This document shows, in pieces, positions 1 to 7,604 of a stretch of DNA of 25,340 bases (the first letter of the stretch is position 1; each line of letters opens with the position of its first letter). The position numbers were made by a program, and so were the translations under genes. The DNA lies in NCBI GenBank assembly GCA_913054425.1, contig CAJXJG010000006.1, positions 1 through 25,340 of the forward strand, given 5' to 3'. This stretch comes from an uncultured Fidelibacterota bacterium. GTDB taxonomy: Bacteria; Fidelibacterota; Marinisomatia; Marinisomatales; UBA8229. The notes under the pieces were generated by a model. It did not search any database and was not told the origin of the DNA. It saw only the letters and a list, made by a program, of their open reading frames with translations.

Positions 1-1
1 G

Positions 2-895
2 GGGGTCCTTTTTGCAAATCTGGCTGCGTCCAGTACCGTATTTATACTCTCATTACCAATCATTATAAAGCGTGTCAGTTTCAGCACCATTCAGCCGTTA
101 ACACTTAAGATCGTGTTCAAGTTTGCGATCCCTTTTTTACCTGCCGGAATTTTTACAATGATCATGGAACTGGCGAATCGTTATTTATTGTACTGGATGG
201 TCGGAACACAAGAAGTAGGGCTTTATTCAGCAGGATATAAACTGGGTATGTTTGGTTTAATTGTAGTGATGGGATTCAATATGGGCTGGACACCCTATTT
301 TCTAAAACGAGGCAAGAAAGACGGTGCCAGAGAGGATTTTTCACAGGCGGCCACACTTTTCCTTGGTTTACTGGGCTTTGTCATTGTAGCAGTAAGTCTC
401 TGGGTTCCTGAAATAATGCGTTTCCCAATAGGTTCACAAACATTGATCGGGGAGCAATTTTGGTCTGCTAATAATGTTGTATTCTGTATTTTGTTTGCCT
501 ATTTCTTTTTTGGAACCTATATAGTCCAATTACCGGGGGTTTTCATGAGCGAGATTACGAATTGGATTCCCATCTTCCGAGCAATAGGAGCTATAGTAAA
601 TATTACATTGAATATTTTTTTGATTCCCAGATTTGGAGTAATTGGATCTGCATGGGCAACGGTCTTTGCTTTTATGTTCATGAGCTTGTCTGTTTTTATC
701 CGTAGCTATAAAATCTATCCAGTACCTTATAACTGGCATGCATGGCTCTATCCTGTAATTTTTATGGGAATTGTTTTTATCGCTGGCGATAATGTTTGGA
801 TCCGACTGGCAATAACTTTTTCCTACCCCACCGCCTGGTTTCTGTTTGTAATCAATAATGAAGAAAGGGTTGCTTTAAAAAGCTTTATTACATGA
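2..895 (+). CDS. Polysaccharide flippase (Wzx/MATE-like), 5'-truncated
   Basis: An integral membrane protein of the polysaccharide biosynthesis/oligosaccharide flippase family, which moves lipid-linked glycan repeat units across the inner membrane. The frame is open from base 2 with no stop, so the N-terminal part lies outside the window; the GTG at 113 is an internal codon, not the likely start. The visible part has many hydrophobic segments and the family-typical stretch FAIPFLPAGIFTMIMELANR followed by YLLYWMVGTQEVGLYSAGYK, which resembles the start of the second half of Wzx proteins. Its TGA stop overlaps the ATG of the next glycosyltransferase (ATGA at 892-895), so translation is probably coupled. 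The three downstream glycosyltransferases support a role in O-antigen, capsule or exopolysaccharide export. The substrate cannot be told from sequence. Confidence 0.85.
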   Translation, partial: GVLFANLAASSTVFILSLPIIIKRVSFSTIQPLTLKIVFKFAIPFLPAGIFTMIMELANRYLLYWMVGTQEVGLYSAGYKLGMFGLIVVMGFNMGWTPYFLKRGKKDGAREDFSQAATLFLGLLGFVIVAVSLWVPEIMRFPIGSQTLIGEQFWSANNVVFCILFAYFFFGTYIVQLPGVFMSEITNWIPIFRAIGAIVNITLNIFLIPRFGVIGSAWATVFAFMFMSLSVFIRSYKIYPVPYNWHAWLYPVIFMGIVFIAGDNVWIRLAITFSYPTAWFLFVINNEERVALKSFIT

Positions 896-1998
896 TTGCG
901 GTAGTCTCCTGTCAGCATTTTCCTGATGATGAACGCATTTATCATCGACAAATAAAAACTTTATTAAGGCAAAACATCTTCATCAGATATTTTACTCGAT
1001 CTAAATCTGATCTAGATTTATCTGAACCGGGGTTAAAACATATCAATTTATCTGTCAACCTTTCCGTGAAGTCTTATTCAAAACAAATTATCTATCAGCT
1101 TCAGGCATCTGAAGCTCCTTTATTTTTTCATATACATGAGCCGGAACTCCTGCCCCTGGCAAAATCTGTAAAGCAGCGATTTCATGCGACTATCATTTAT
1201 GATGTTCATGAAAACTTAGATGCCATGTATCGTACTTTTTCCCAACGATCCAAGCCAGTAAAAGAAACTGCAATTTTTCTGAAAAACACCAATGAAAAAC
1301 GGCACCTTAAGTTTATTGACCGTGTTGTTTTGGCAAATCATCCCATGGAAAACACCGTTTATGATTCCCGGGGTTTTCAACCGGTTGTATTGGAAAATTT
1401 CCCGGAAAGTAAATATGTATCCAATGTTGCTAATGATGGCAATCGCGGTTCTTCAATTATTTATCACGGGCATCTTGCTCCAGAAAGAGGCATTGGTGAT
1501 TTGGTGGCAGCCCTGCCGGTAGTGATTTCAGAAATACCAGATACATATTTAACCTTATTGGGTGCATTTCGTACTGCTGAATATGAAAGACAAATAAAAA
1601 GGTTTATTTCAAAAAACAGCCTTTGTGATCACGTGTATGTTAAGGATCAGATACCCTATGGGGATATATGGGCAATTTTAAATAAACATGCTGTAGGTGT
1701 AATTCCATTTAGAGAAAACCCCTTAACAAGGCATAATACGCCAACGAAACTGTTTGAAATGATGGCTGCCGGTTGTTGTATTGCGGCTTCCGACCTTCCG
1801 CCAATACGTAATTTTATATCAGACACTGTCCATTGGACAACACCCAGCGATATACCATCGCTCGCAGCTGGCATAATAGAGGCGTTTCATTCACTGAATC
1901 AATCTGATTGGATTGAAAAAAATAGAAACCTCATCAGAGAGAAATATAACTGGGAATCTAAAATAAACGAATTCCTGAAATTATATAATCCCCAATGA
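892..1998 (+). CDS. Glycosyltransferase, GT4-like (GT-B fold)
   Basis: A 368-residue predicted cytoplasmic glycosyltransferase for surface polysaccharide assembly. The N-terminal half carries FHIHEPELLPLA (about 79-90) and IIYDVHEN (101-108), typical of GT4 enzymes with a donor/acceptor cleft. The C-terminal half has IIYHGHLAPERGIGDLVAAL (189-208), the usual beginning of the nucleotide-sugar-binding domain, and NTPTKLFEMMAAGCCIAASD (282-301), the GT4 signature holding the conserved Glu (E289) that contacts the donor sugar. The ATG start overlaps the flippase stop, and its own stop overlaps the next start at 1995, so it is inside an operon. Family assignment is strong; sugar and linkage are unknown. 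Confidence 0.85.
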   Translation: MIAVVSCQHFPDDERIYHRQIKTLLRQNIFIRYFTRSKSDLDLSEPGLKHINLSVNLSVKSYSKQIIYQLQASEAPLFFHIHEPELLPLAKSVKQRFHATIIYDVHENLDAMYRTFSQRSKPVKETAIFLKNTNEKRHLKFIDRVVLANHPMENTVYDSRGFQPVVLENFPESKYVSNVANDGNRGSSIIYHGHLAPERGIGDLVAALPVVISEIPDTYLTLLGAFRTAEYERQIKRFISKNSLCDHVYVKDQIPYGDIWAILNKHAVGVIPFRENPLTRHNTPTKLFEMMAAGCCIAASDLPPIRNFISDTVHWTTPSDIPSLAAGIIEAFHSLNQSDWIEKNRNLIREKYNWESKINEFLKLYNPQ

Positions 1999-3083
1999 GA
2001 ATACTTTATATATCACCTGAAAATACGGTGGGTACTCTTAACCTCTGGAACAATGTTCACCAACAAAATGGTCATTATTGCCGTTATGTAACTTTTTTCC
2101 CTTCCCCAAAAAAATATGGAGATGATATTTGTCTAAACTTGCCATTTGATTTCACCAAAAAGAGATTGGCAAATTGGAGACATCAGTTTTACAAAATTTA
2201 CAGAGGGAAAACAGGATATTACACTGAAAAGAAGGGGTATCCCCCTGTTTGGACTCCGGAAGGAAAGTTGGACAAACTTTTCTTTATAATGAAGGATACA
2301 ACATGGAAAAGGAAAGTTGAAAAAGCTATTGATGAATTTGATTTGTTAAATTTCGATGTGTATCATTTTGAATCAGGTATGGATTTTTTTAAGGATTCTT
2401 CATTTGCCAAAAAAGTAAAAAAACAGGGCAAAAAAATTGTTTGCCATTATCATGGAGAAGATTTACGTACAAGAGGCGCGATGCCAGAACTTGATGCTGT
2501 CAGTGATTTAAATCTGACAAGCGAGTTAGACTTGTTGGAAAAACATCCCGATATACATTATCTTTTCCTGCCTTTTGATACTGGCAGTTTCACACCTAAA
2601 CACAAACTTAACAATCCCATTAGAGTATGCCACGCACCCACAAACAGGTATTACAAAGGATCATCTGTAATCATTGCTATCTGCAAAAAACTGGAAAATG
2701 AGCGAATCATCGTATTTGACCTTATAGAAAATTTACCTCATCAAGAAGCCCTAAACAGAAAATCAGATGCAGATATTTTTATCGATCAAATTGGTGATAA
2801 AGGTGGCTGGGGATACGGAATGAACTCTGTTGAGTCCCTTTCAAAGGGAATCTGTACCCTTACCATGCTGAATGAAACTTACCAGAATTTTATTCCCGAT
2901 CATCCATTTGTCAATGTTGATGAAACAAATCTGGAATTAAAACTGCGTTTACTTATTAATAATCCTGATCAAATCAAAAGCTATGGAAACAAAGGAAAAG
3001 AATGGGTTATGCAAAAGCACCATTACGTCAATGTTGGTAAAAAACTTTACGAATACTATAAAAAAGTTGGAATTGTCAAATGA
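1995..3083 (+). CDS. Probable glycosyltransferase (GT-B type, divergent)
   Basis: A 362-residue protein that resembles GT-B glycosyltransferases more weakly than its neighbours. It begins MRILYISPENTVGTLNLW, like the first Rossmann strand of these enzymes. IVCHYHGEDLRTRG (148-161) resembles the HxHG-type acceptor-side motif. ADIFIDQIGDKGGWGYGMNS (259-278), then VESLSKGICTLT, matches the donor-binding region where a Glu-containing 'xxE(S/A)xxxG' element follows. The C-terminal WVMQKHHYVNVGKKLYEYYK is the usual final helix. Both ends overlap neighbours by ATGA, so it is probably translated in a fixed ratio with them. It could be a GT4 relative or an unclassified GT; the acceptor is unknown. Confidence 0.72.
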   Translation: MRILYISPENTVGTLNLWNNVHQQNGHYCRYVTFFPSPKKYGDDICLNLPFDFTKKRLANWRHQFYKIYRGKTGYYTEKKGYPPVWTPEGKLDKLFFIMKDTTWKRKVEKAIDEFDLLNFDVYHFESGMDFFKDSSFAKKVKKQGKKIVCHYHGEDLRTRGAMPELDAVSDLNLTSELDLLEKHPDIHYLFLPFDTGSFTPKHKLNNPIRVCHAPTNRYYKGSSVIIAICKKLENERIIVFDLIENLPHQEALNRKSDADIFIDQIGDKGGWGYGMNSVESLSKGICTLTMLNETYQNFIPDHPFVNVDETNLELKLRLLINNPDQIKSYGNKGKEWVMQKHHYVNVGKKLYEYYKKVGIVK

Positions 3084-4171
3084 AACAGGAGATTTATCAT
3101 CCAACCTGGCTTTTTCTATCAAAACTTTTGAGCAGTTTGTTGCATCCCCTTTGGTTTCTTTTTTCACATCCAAAATATTTTCATGCTTTTGACAAAAGCA
3201 AAATAAAAAAAATTATTGTTGGTGAATATCACTGCATCGGTGATGTAATTCTCATTATTCCCGCACTGAATGTCCTTAAAAAATCCTTCCCCGATGCAGA
3301 ACTAACGCTAATAACAAACCCGGACACCCAAGAATTGGTAAAAGAAATGAAAATTGTCCATAAGGTAATCTCCTTCCAAGCACCCTGGGTCCGGGGTAAA
3401 AACAAGTGGAAACTATGGATGAATACCAGCTCTTTGGCTGTAATTCTTAAACAGAAATCCTACGATCTCGGAATAGATTTTAAGGGTGATTTCAGAAATC
3501 TGTTTTTTTTATGGAAAATCAAACCCACATTTCGGGCAGGTTTCCCTGCTTCTGGGGGTAAATATCTTCTCACACACCCGTTTGATTTTCCTTTTCAGCT
3601 TCACCAGCGCAATCGTGCACTATATCTTTTGAATAAACTTGGGATATCAATTTCCGAAACTTCCAAATCCTTTTCTTTCCCAAAAACAAAAGATTCTCGT
3701 TGCAATAGAATTGTAATTCACACAGGGGCAAACCATCCAGAAAGAAAATGGCCCGTGAACCACTGGATTGCACTCATCAAATTACTTAAAAAGAGCTACA
3801 ATTTAGCTCTCGTCCAAGGCGAAGATGTCCAAAATGATACAAGAACAATTCTCTTAGATTATCCTGAATTAGAAATTTTTAACGGGTCTCTTTTAGACTT
3901 TGGATGTTGGTTGCAAAACCAAAAACTACTCATAGGATTGGACTCAATGGCTGTGCATCTTTCAAGTTTGGTGGGAGTACCTGCACTTGCGATATTTGGT
4001 TCCCAGAATCCAGATTTGACCGGACCAAATGGTAATAAAGGACACATTATTAGACCAGAAAAATTCTGCTTACATAAACGTAAAAACTGGCGATTATGCT
4101 CTCAGTGTCTCGAATCTGTGACACCAAATAACGTAAATAAAAAAATAGTAGAAATACTTGGTAAAAGTTAA
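3080..4171 (+). CDS. Glycosyltransferase family 9 (heptosyltransferase-like)
   Basis: A 363-residue GT9 protein; the family includes the LPS core heptosyltransferases WaaC/WaaF, which use ADP-heptose. The N-terminal Rossmann start GEYHCIGDVILIIPAL (48-63) matches the family's G-x2-GD-x4-P-x2 pattern. The C-terminal domain has IVIHTGANHPERKWPVNHW (211-229, the 'hpGa...RkWp...W' motif) and IGLDSMAVHLSSLVGVPALA (285-304) followed by IFGSQNPDLTGPNG, the 'G-D-S-G-x2-H-x-A-x2-G-x-P' nucleotide-sugar site. The Met in 'LDSMAVH' replaces the more common Gly. It starts in an ATGA overlap and is the last gene of the polysaccharide run. It may add heptose or another sugar to the LPS core; this is not decidable from sequence. 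Confidence 0.87.
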   Translation: MKQEIYHPTWLFLSKLLSSLLHPLWFLFSHPKYFHAFDKSKIKKIIVGEYHCIGDVILIIPALNVLKKSFPDAELTLITNPDTQELVKEMKIVHKVISFQAPWVRGKNKWKLWMNTSSLAVILKQKSYDLGIDFKGDFRNLFFLWKIKPTFRAGFPASGGKYLLTHPFDFPFQLHQRNRALYLLNKLGISISETSKSFSFPKTKDSRCNRIVIHTGANHPERKWPVNHWIALIKLLKKSYNLALVQGEDVQNDTRTILLDYPELEIFNGSLLDFGCWLQNQKLLIGLDSMAVHLSSLVGVPALAIFGSQNPDLTGPNGNKGHIIRPEKFCLHKRKNWRLCSQCLESVTPNNVNKKIVEILGKS

Positions 4172-4341
4172 CTTTGAAATTTATTATTTATTTCACCTGT
4201 ATTTCTTTAATATTTTTCTAAAATCAATAAAAAAAACAAAAAAGATAATTTTGTTGCACTATTTAAAAAATTTTGTAAATTCCCCCAATTATTGAGGAAA
4301 CAACTGAAAACACTAATTAAACTTCTTTTTAAGACTTCAAC

Positions 4342-4370
4342 AAATGGGGATAGATATCCCCATTTTTCTT
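4342..4370 (+). promoter_or_regulatory. Hairpin plus T-run in the leader of the small membrane protein unit
   Basis: Bases 4342-4351 (AAATGGGGAT) pair perfectly with 4356-4365 (ATCCCCATTT) around an AGAT loop, and a T-rich stretch (TTTTTCTT to 4370) follows. It has the form of an intrinsic terminator, and could end the upstream glycosyltransferase operon. However, its T-run ends only 12 bases before a strong ribosome-binding site, leaving no room for a promoter in between. If the downstream genes have their own promoter it must lie upstream in the AT-rich 4172-4341 stretch, which would make this hairpin part of the 5' untranslated region (attenuator or stabilising stem). I saw no convincing sigma-70 promoter in 4172-4341; the best was a weak TTGCAC-16-TAAATT at 4254-4281. 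Confidence 0.6.
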
Positions 4371-4382
4371 ATCCACATAACC

Positions 4383-4389
4383 AAGGAGG
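4383..4389 (+). promoter_or_regulatory. Strong Shine-Dalgarno (AAGGAGG)
   Basis: AAGGAGG lies six bases before the ATG at 4396 and is a near-complete match to the anti-Shine-Dalgarno. It stands out because most starts in this window (amidase, murI, folC, rho, prmC, M24 peptidase, arsC) show no such sequence. It fixes the start of the 69-residue ORF and suggests high-level translation. Confidence 0.85.
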
Positions 4390-4395
4390 TACAAA

Positions 4396-4605
4396 ATGGC
4401 TGATGTAAGTTCAACCGTACAAGGTGTCGTCAGTGGTCTAGTCAGTTTGATAAAGGGATTAATTGTTCTCTTTGTCTTTGTAAACATTCTCTATCCAACC
4501 GGATTTGATCCGATTGGAGGGTTAGTCGATCTTGTAAGCACTTTTCTGGACGGCGGGTTTGCAGGTTTGCTAGCGCTGTTGTTATTACTCTCTTTTATAG
4601 GATAA
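4396..4605 (+). CDS. Small two-helix membrane protein, paralogue A (unknown)
   Basis: A 69-residue, very hydrophobic protein that I do not recognise. It has a predicted membrane segment at about 17-33 (LIKGLIVLFVFVNIL), an acidic/glycine-rich middle (DPIGGLVDLVSTFLDGG, 38-54) and a second hydrophobic segment at 55-69 (FAGLLALLLLLSFIG) ending at the C-terminus. It aligns without gaps to the next ORF; by hand count 24 of 69 positions are identical, including D-G-G-x-A-G-L-L-A-L (52-61). The perfect Shine-Dalgarno, hairpin leader and downstream terminator argue that it is a real, well-expressed gene. Holin-like, toxin-like or small membrane-scaffold roles are possible, but the sequence gives no direct evidence for any. 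Confidence 0.8.
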   Translation: MADVSSTVQGVVSGLVSLIKGLIVLFVFVNILYPTGFDPIGGLVDLVSTFLDGGFAGLLALLLLLSFIG

Positions 4606-4626
4606 CTAGACAGGATACTGATTTAA

Positions 4627-4645
4627 TCCTCATACGAAATGAGGA
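4627..4645 (+). promoter_or_regulatory. Intercistronic hairpin between the paired small genes
   Basis: TCCTCAT (4627-4633) pairs with ATGAGGA (4639-4645) across a five-base loop inside the 68-base gap between the two paralogous ORFs. No T-run follows directly, so it is unlikely to be a terminator; it could be an RNA-processing or stability element that sets the ratio of the two products. The second gene has its own ribosome-binding site (TGGAG, 4663-4667) six bases before its ATG. Confidence 0.45.
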
Positions 4646-4673
4646 ATTGTATTCTTCCTAACTGGAGACTAAT

Positions 4674-4889
4674 ATGAAAAACGCACTGGATTTCGTCAAC
4701 AAATGGCTTGGCGAACTAACTGAATTACTGAAAACATTGATTGTGTTTGGCTTAATAACCGGTATTCTCTTTGATGATTACTTTGGCGTCATTGCAGGAA
4801 TAGGACGGGTTGTTGGCCAATTCGGTGATGGTGGAATTGCTGGATTACTGGCACTGATAATCATCGCTTTGTGGTATCAAAAAAAGTAA
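4674..4889 (+). CDS. Small two-helix membrane protein, paralogue B (unknown)
   Basis: A 71-residue protein of unknown function, a diverged tandem copy of the preceding ORF. It has an amphipathic start with charged residues (KNALDFVNKWLGELTELLK), a first hydrophobic segment at about 21-33 (TLIVFGLITGILF), a glycine-rich linker, the shared DGGIAGLLAL block (52-61) and a second hydrophobic segment ending in WYQKK. The lysine tail suggests a cytoplasmic C-terminus by the positive-inside rule. It starts after a TGGAG ribosome-binding site and is followed 21 bases later by a strong terminator, so the pair forms a short transcription unit. The conserved spacing of the blocks in both copies suggests a hetero-oligomer or two differently regulated versions; this is inference. 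Confidence 0.8.
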   Translation: MKNALDFVNKWLGELTELLKTLIVFGLITGILFDDYFGVIAGIGRVVGQFGDGGIAGLLALIIIALWYQKK

Positions 4890-4910
4890 GTAATTCATTT
4901 TAAATTAATA

Positions 4911-4948
4911 AAAGAAACACCCCAGTGAATCTGGGGTGTTTCTTTTTT
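4911..4948 (+). terminator. Rho-independent terminator after the small membrane protein pair
   Basis: AAAGAAACACCCCAG (4911-4925) is perfectly complementary to CTGGGGTGTTTCTTT (4931-4945), giving a 15-bp stem with a five-base loop (TGAAT) and T residues continuing to 4948. It is the clearest intrinsic terminator in the window. The A-run on its left arm would also give a T-run on the opposite strand, but no opposing gene is near. Confidence 0.93.
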
Positions 4949-5205
4949 ATTTCCATTTTTTATTTTTCTCCCGAATTCATAATTTTCATTTGTCGCAAAA
5001 CATTTATTAAATTTACGAATCCCTTTCAACCTAATATATTATGATAACAACCCTGGTTTTTCACTTCCTTGATTCGTGCAACATACGAAACACTATATTT
5101 AAGAAGTATTCCGAAAATTGAAAGCGCACTAATTTTCGATATTAATTTGTAACCTTAGCCTAAGCATATTGCAACGGAATTATTATATACAATAAATTTC
5201 CTGTC
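4949..5205 (+). promoter_or_regulatory. Intergenic region before the amidase; weak promoter candidates
   Basis: This AT-rich stretch has no supported gene. The best promoter-like match is TTTACG (5012-5017), a 17-base spacer and TATATT (5035-5040), 4/6 and 5/6 to sigma-70 consensus. A second, with a long 19-base spacer, is TTGATT (5069-5074) and TATATT (5094-5099); between its elements lies the small inverted repeat TTCGT-N7-ACGAA (5073-5089), which could be an operator. Because a terminator ends the preceding unit at 4948, a promoter for the amidase is expected here, but neither candidate is strong. Confidence 0.35.
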
Positions 5206-6684
5206 ATGAATTCACCCAAACTCATCTTACTTCTTTTTTTAATCATTCAGTCTTTAGGGATGTGTACATCTGTTCAAGTATTTCACCAGGAAACAGGAGA
5301 AAAAGACAACCTAAAAATTCTTGACGGTGTTGCCGAAACATTCATTTCAACTTATGACCTGGCAAGAGTACTATCCTCAAAACTCTATGTAAATAACGAC
5401 AGACAGAAAATTGTTCTTTACCTGAGAGAACACCGGATAAAACTATCATCGGAGACAAGTTTTATAATTATAAATGAGCAAATATATCAAATGTCACATG
5501 TTTCAATCGGGGTTGAAGAAGATATTTATCTTCCAGCTGAATCATTCTTTTCTATTCTTCAGATGGCTGTTTTACCAAGGATAATCTATAACCCAATAAA
5601 ACAATTGTTAGATATTAATATTGTCGATTTTAATATCACCGGACTCAACATTGAAGAAAAAGCAAATGGAACTATTTTACGAATCAAGACACGGGAGCGC
5701 TTTAGTAATGGAAATATCAGTGCCTTCAAACATAATAATGGATGGTTTTACCTTACGATAAAAGGTGGAATAATTGATTCAGCTGAAGTAAAACGAACTG
5801 ATACCAGAGGCGTGGTTCGCAAAGTGGTAGCAGATCAATTCGATGAATCTGTACAGTTGGCATTTCAGTTACGATCAAATATTGAAGGATTTGAGTTTTA
5901 TCAAAGCACTAAACCAGATGAAATTGTAGTAACTCTCCGAGCTCCTCTCTCAAAAAGTGCAGCACGTATTAAGGAGGTAAAAAACCGTTGGAGATTAAAT
6001 ACAATTGTGCTGGACGCTGGCCATGGTGGAAAAGATGGGGGTACTGTAGGAAAATATGGAGTAAAAGAAAAAAATATTACCCTTGATATAACAAAGAGAA
6101 TTGGAAGACTTGTTGAAAAAAACACACATATTAAGGTGGTTCATACCCGGGAAGAAGATATATTTATCCCGCTTTGGAAACGAACAAAAATTGCCAACGA
6201 AAATAACGGAAAATTATTTATCAGCATACATGCTAACGCAAGCCCAAACCGGAATGTCAGAGGATTTGAAACCTATTTGTTAAGTCCGGGAAAAACAAGC
6301 GATGCAATTGAAGTTGCGTCAAGAGAAAATGCTGTGATTCAGTTAGAAGATCAACAACAAAAAAAATACTCCGGGGAAAATTTGATAATGGCTACAATGG
6401 TGCAAAGCACGCACATGAAAGACAGTGAGGAATTTGCCGGTATCATTCAGAATGAGCTTGCTTCAGGGATCAACTCAAAAAACAGGGGGGTAAAGCAAGC
6501 AGGCTTTTATGTCTTGATCGGTGCAAGTATGCCAAATGTATTAATTGAAGTTGGATTTCTCTCCAATCCAACTGAAGAAAAAAAATTAAAAAAAGCTTCT
6601 TACCGACAACAAATTGCTGAAGCAGTTTACAGTGCGATTTTTAAGTTTAGAAACACAAAAGAGAAACTCTTAGCAAAGGGATAA
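5206..6684 (+). CDS. N-acetylmuramoyl-L-alanine amidase (Amidase_3, AmiC-type)
   Basis: A 492-residue secreted zinc hydrolase that cuts the amide bond between MurNAc and the stem peptide of peptidoglycan. Residues 1-25 form a signal peptide (MNSPK then a hydrophobic run); a Cys at 20 is in a poor lipobox context. Residues about 30-250 are a beta-rich region resembling a copper-amine-oxidase-N/AMIN-type localisation module. The catalytic domain starts near 264: LDAGHGGKDGG gives zinc ligand H273, VKEKN gives E288, SIHAN gives H342, and IEVGFLSN gives the catalytic E448. The insertion between about 365 and 430 is where regulatory helices sit in AmiB/AmiC-type enzymes. murI follows 46 bases downstream, so the pair links peptidoglycan turnover and synthesis. 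No Shine-Dalgarno precedes the ATG. Confidence 0.92.
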   Translation: MNSPKLILLLFLIIQSLGMCTSVQVFHQETGEKDNLKILDGVAETFISTYDLARVLSSKLYVNNDRQKIVLYLREHRIKLSSETSFIIINEQIYQMSHVSIGVEEDIYLPAESFFSILQMAVLPRIIYNPIKQLLDINIVDFNITGLNIEEKANGTILRIKTRERFSNGNISAFKHNNGWFYLTIKGGIIDSAEVKRTDTRGVVRKVVADQFDESVQLAFQLRSNIEGFEFYQSTKPDEIVVTLRAPLSKSAARIKEVKNRWRLNTIVLDAGHGGKDGGTVGKYGVKEKNITLDITKRIGRLVEKNTHIKVVHTREEDIFIPLWKRTKIANENNGKLFISIHANASPNRNVRGFETYLLSPGKTSDAIEVASRENAVIQLEDQQQKKYSGENLIMATMVQSTHMKDSEEFAGIIQNELASGINSKNRGVKQAGFYVLIGASMPNVLIEVGFLSNPTEEKKLKKASYRQQIAEAVYSAIFKFRNTKEKLLAKG

Positions 6685-6730
6685 ATATGAACGGCCGGGG
6701 AATTACCTCATAGTATAAATCCAAATAACA

Positions 6731-7531
6731 ATGAATACAAATCCAATCGGTATCTTCGATTCTGGGCTGGGCGGACTCACAGTAGCCAGGGCTATCCAAA
6801 AGATTCTTCCACATGAATCTGTTATATATTTCGGCGACACGGCACGACTTCCTTACGGGAACAAAAGCCCTAAAATAATTAAAAAATACTCTCTTAAAAT
6901 TGCTGATTTTCTCATATCTAAAGGCGCAAAAATAATCGTAATAGCATGCAACACTGCCTCTGCACTTGCCTTAAATGAAGTCCAAAAACACGTACGTGTC
7001 CCCATTGTTGGTGTGATTGATCCCGGAGTTGAGGCGGCTATACATGCAACCCAAAATAAGCGAATCGGTGTAATTGGAACTGTTGCTACAATTCGTTCAA
7101 AGGAGTATGAAAATAAAATCAAGGCAACGGACCCAACTATGACAGTCATAAGCCAGCCTTGCCCTTTGTTTGTACCTTTAGTTGAAGAAGGCTGGTTAGA
7201 GGGAGCAATTTCAAAAGCAATCGCAAACATTTACCTTGAACCATTTAAAACAGAAAACGTTGACACTCTTGTCCTCGGCTGTACCCACTACCCTCTTTTA
7301 AAACCATTACTGAAATCTCAAATAAACCATAAAATTGCTTTGATAGATTCAGCTGAGCCCGTTGCTAAAAAAATATTTGAATTGATTAATACTCTTGAGC
7401 TTCAGTCAAATAGTCATAGCAACGGTACACTGTCTTGCTTTATAACCGATGTCTTCTCCCAATTTGAAACAATTGCGGAACGGTTTTTAGAAGGCCCCAT
7501 TGCAGACGTAACAACGGTAGATTTTTTTTAA
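6731..7531 (+). CDS. murI: Glutamate racemase
   Basis: A 266-residue cytoplasmic, cofactor-independent racemase that makes D-glutamate for the peptidoglycan stem peptide. PIGIFDSGLGGLTV (5-18) and YFGDTARLPYG (33-43) are the family's substrate-binding signatures. The two catalytic cysteines are C73 in IACNTASA and C184 in LGCTHYPLL. The length is normal for the family. It follows the amidase at a short distance without a terminator in between, and folC follows after 73 bases, so co-transcription is likely. No ribosome-binding site is evident (CCAAATAACA before the ATG). Confidence 0.97.
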   Translation: MNTNPIGIFDSGLGGLTVARAIQKILPHESVIYFGDTARLPYGNKSPKIIKKYSLKIADFLISKGAKIIVIACNTASALALNEVQKHVRVPIVGVIDPGVEAAIHATQNKRIGVIGTVATIRSKEYENKIKATDPTMTVISQPCPLFVPLVEEGWLEGAISKAIANIYLEPFKTENVDTLVLGCTHYPLLKPLLKSQINHKIALIDSAEPVAKKIFELINTLELQSNSHSNGTLSCFITDVFSQFETIAERFLEGPIADVTTVDFF

Positions 7532-7604
7532 ATCAACAAGAACATTCAGGTGGAAATACTCTTTGGAAATTTTCTCAATTCCCTGTAAATAAAACCCAAG
7601 CAAA

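Noticed and set aside
113..895. The GTG at 113 as the true start of the flippase
   Set aside because: The frame stays open to base 2 and the upstream residues are hydrophobic and consistent with more membrane helices; the family is much longer than 260 residues.
6853..7230. A 125-codon open frame on the minus strand opposite murI
   Set aside because: It is antisense to a clear murI gene, has no family motifs and an unnatural composition; it is a shadow of the real gene.
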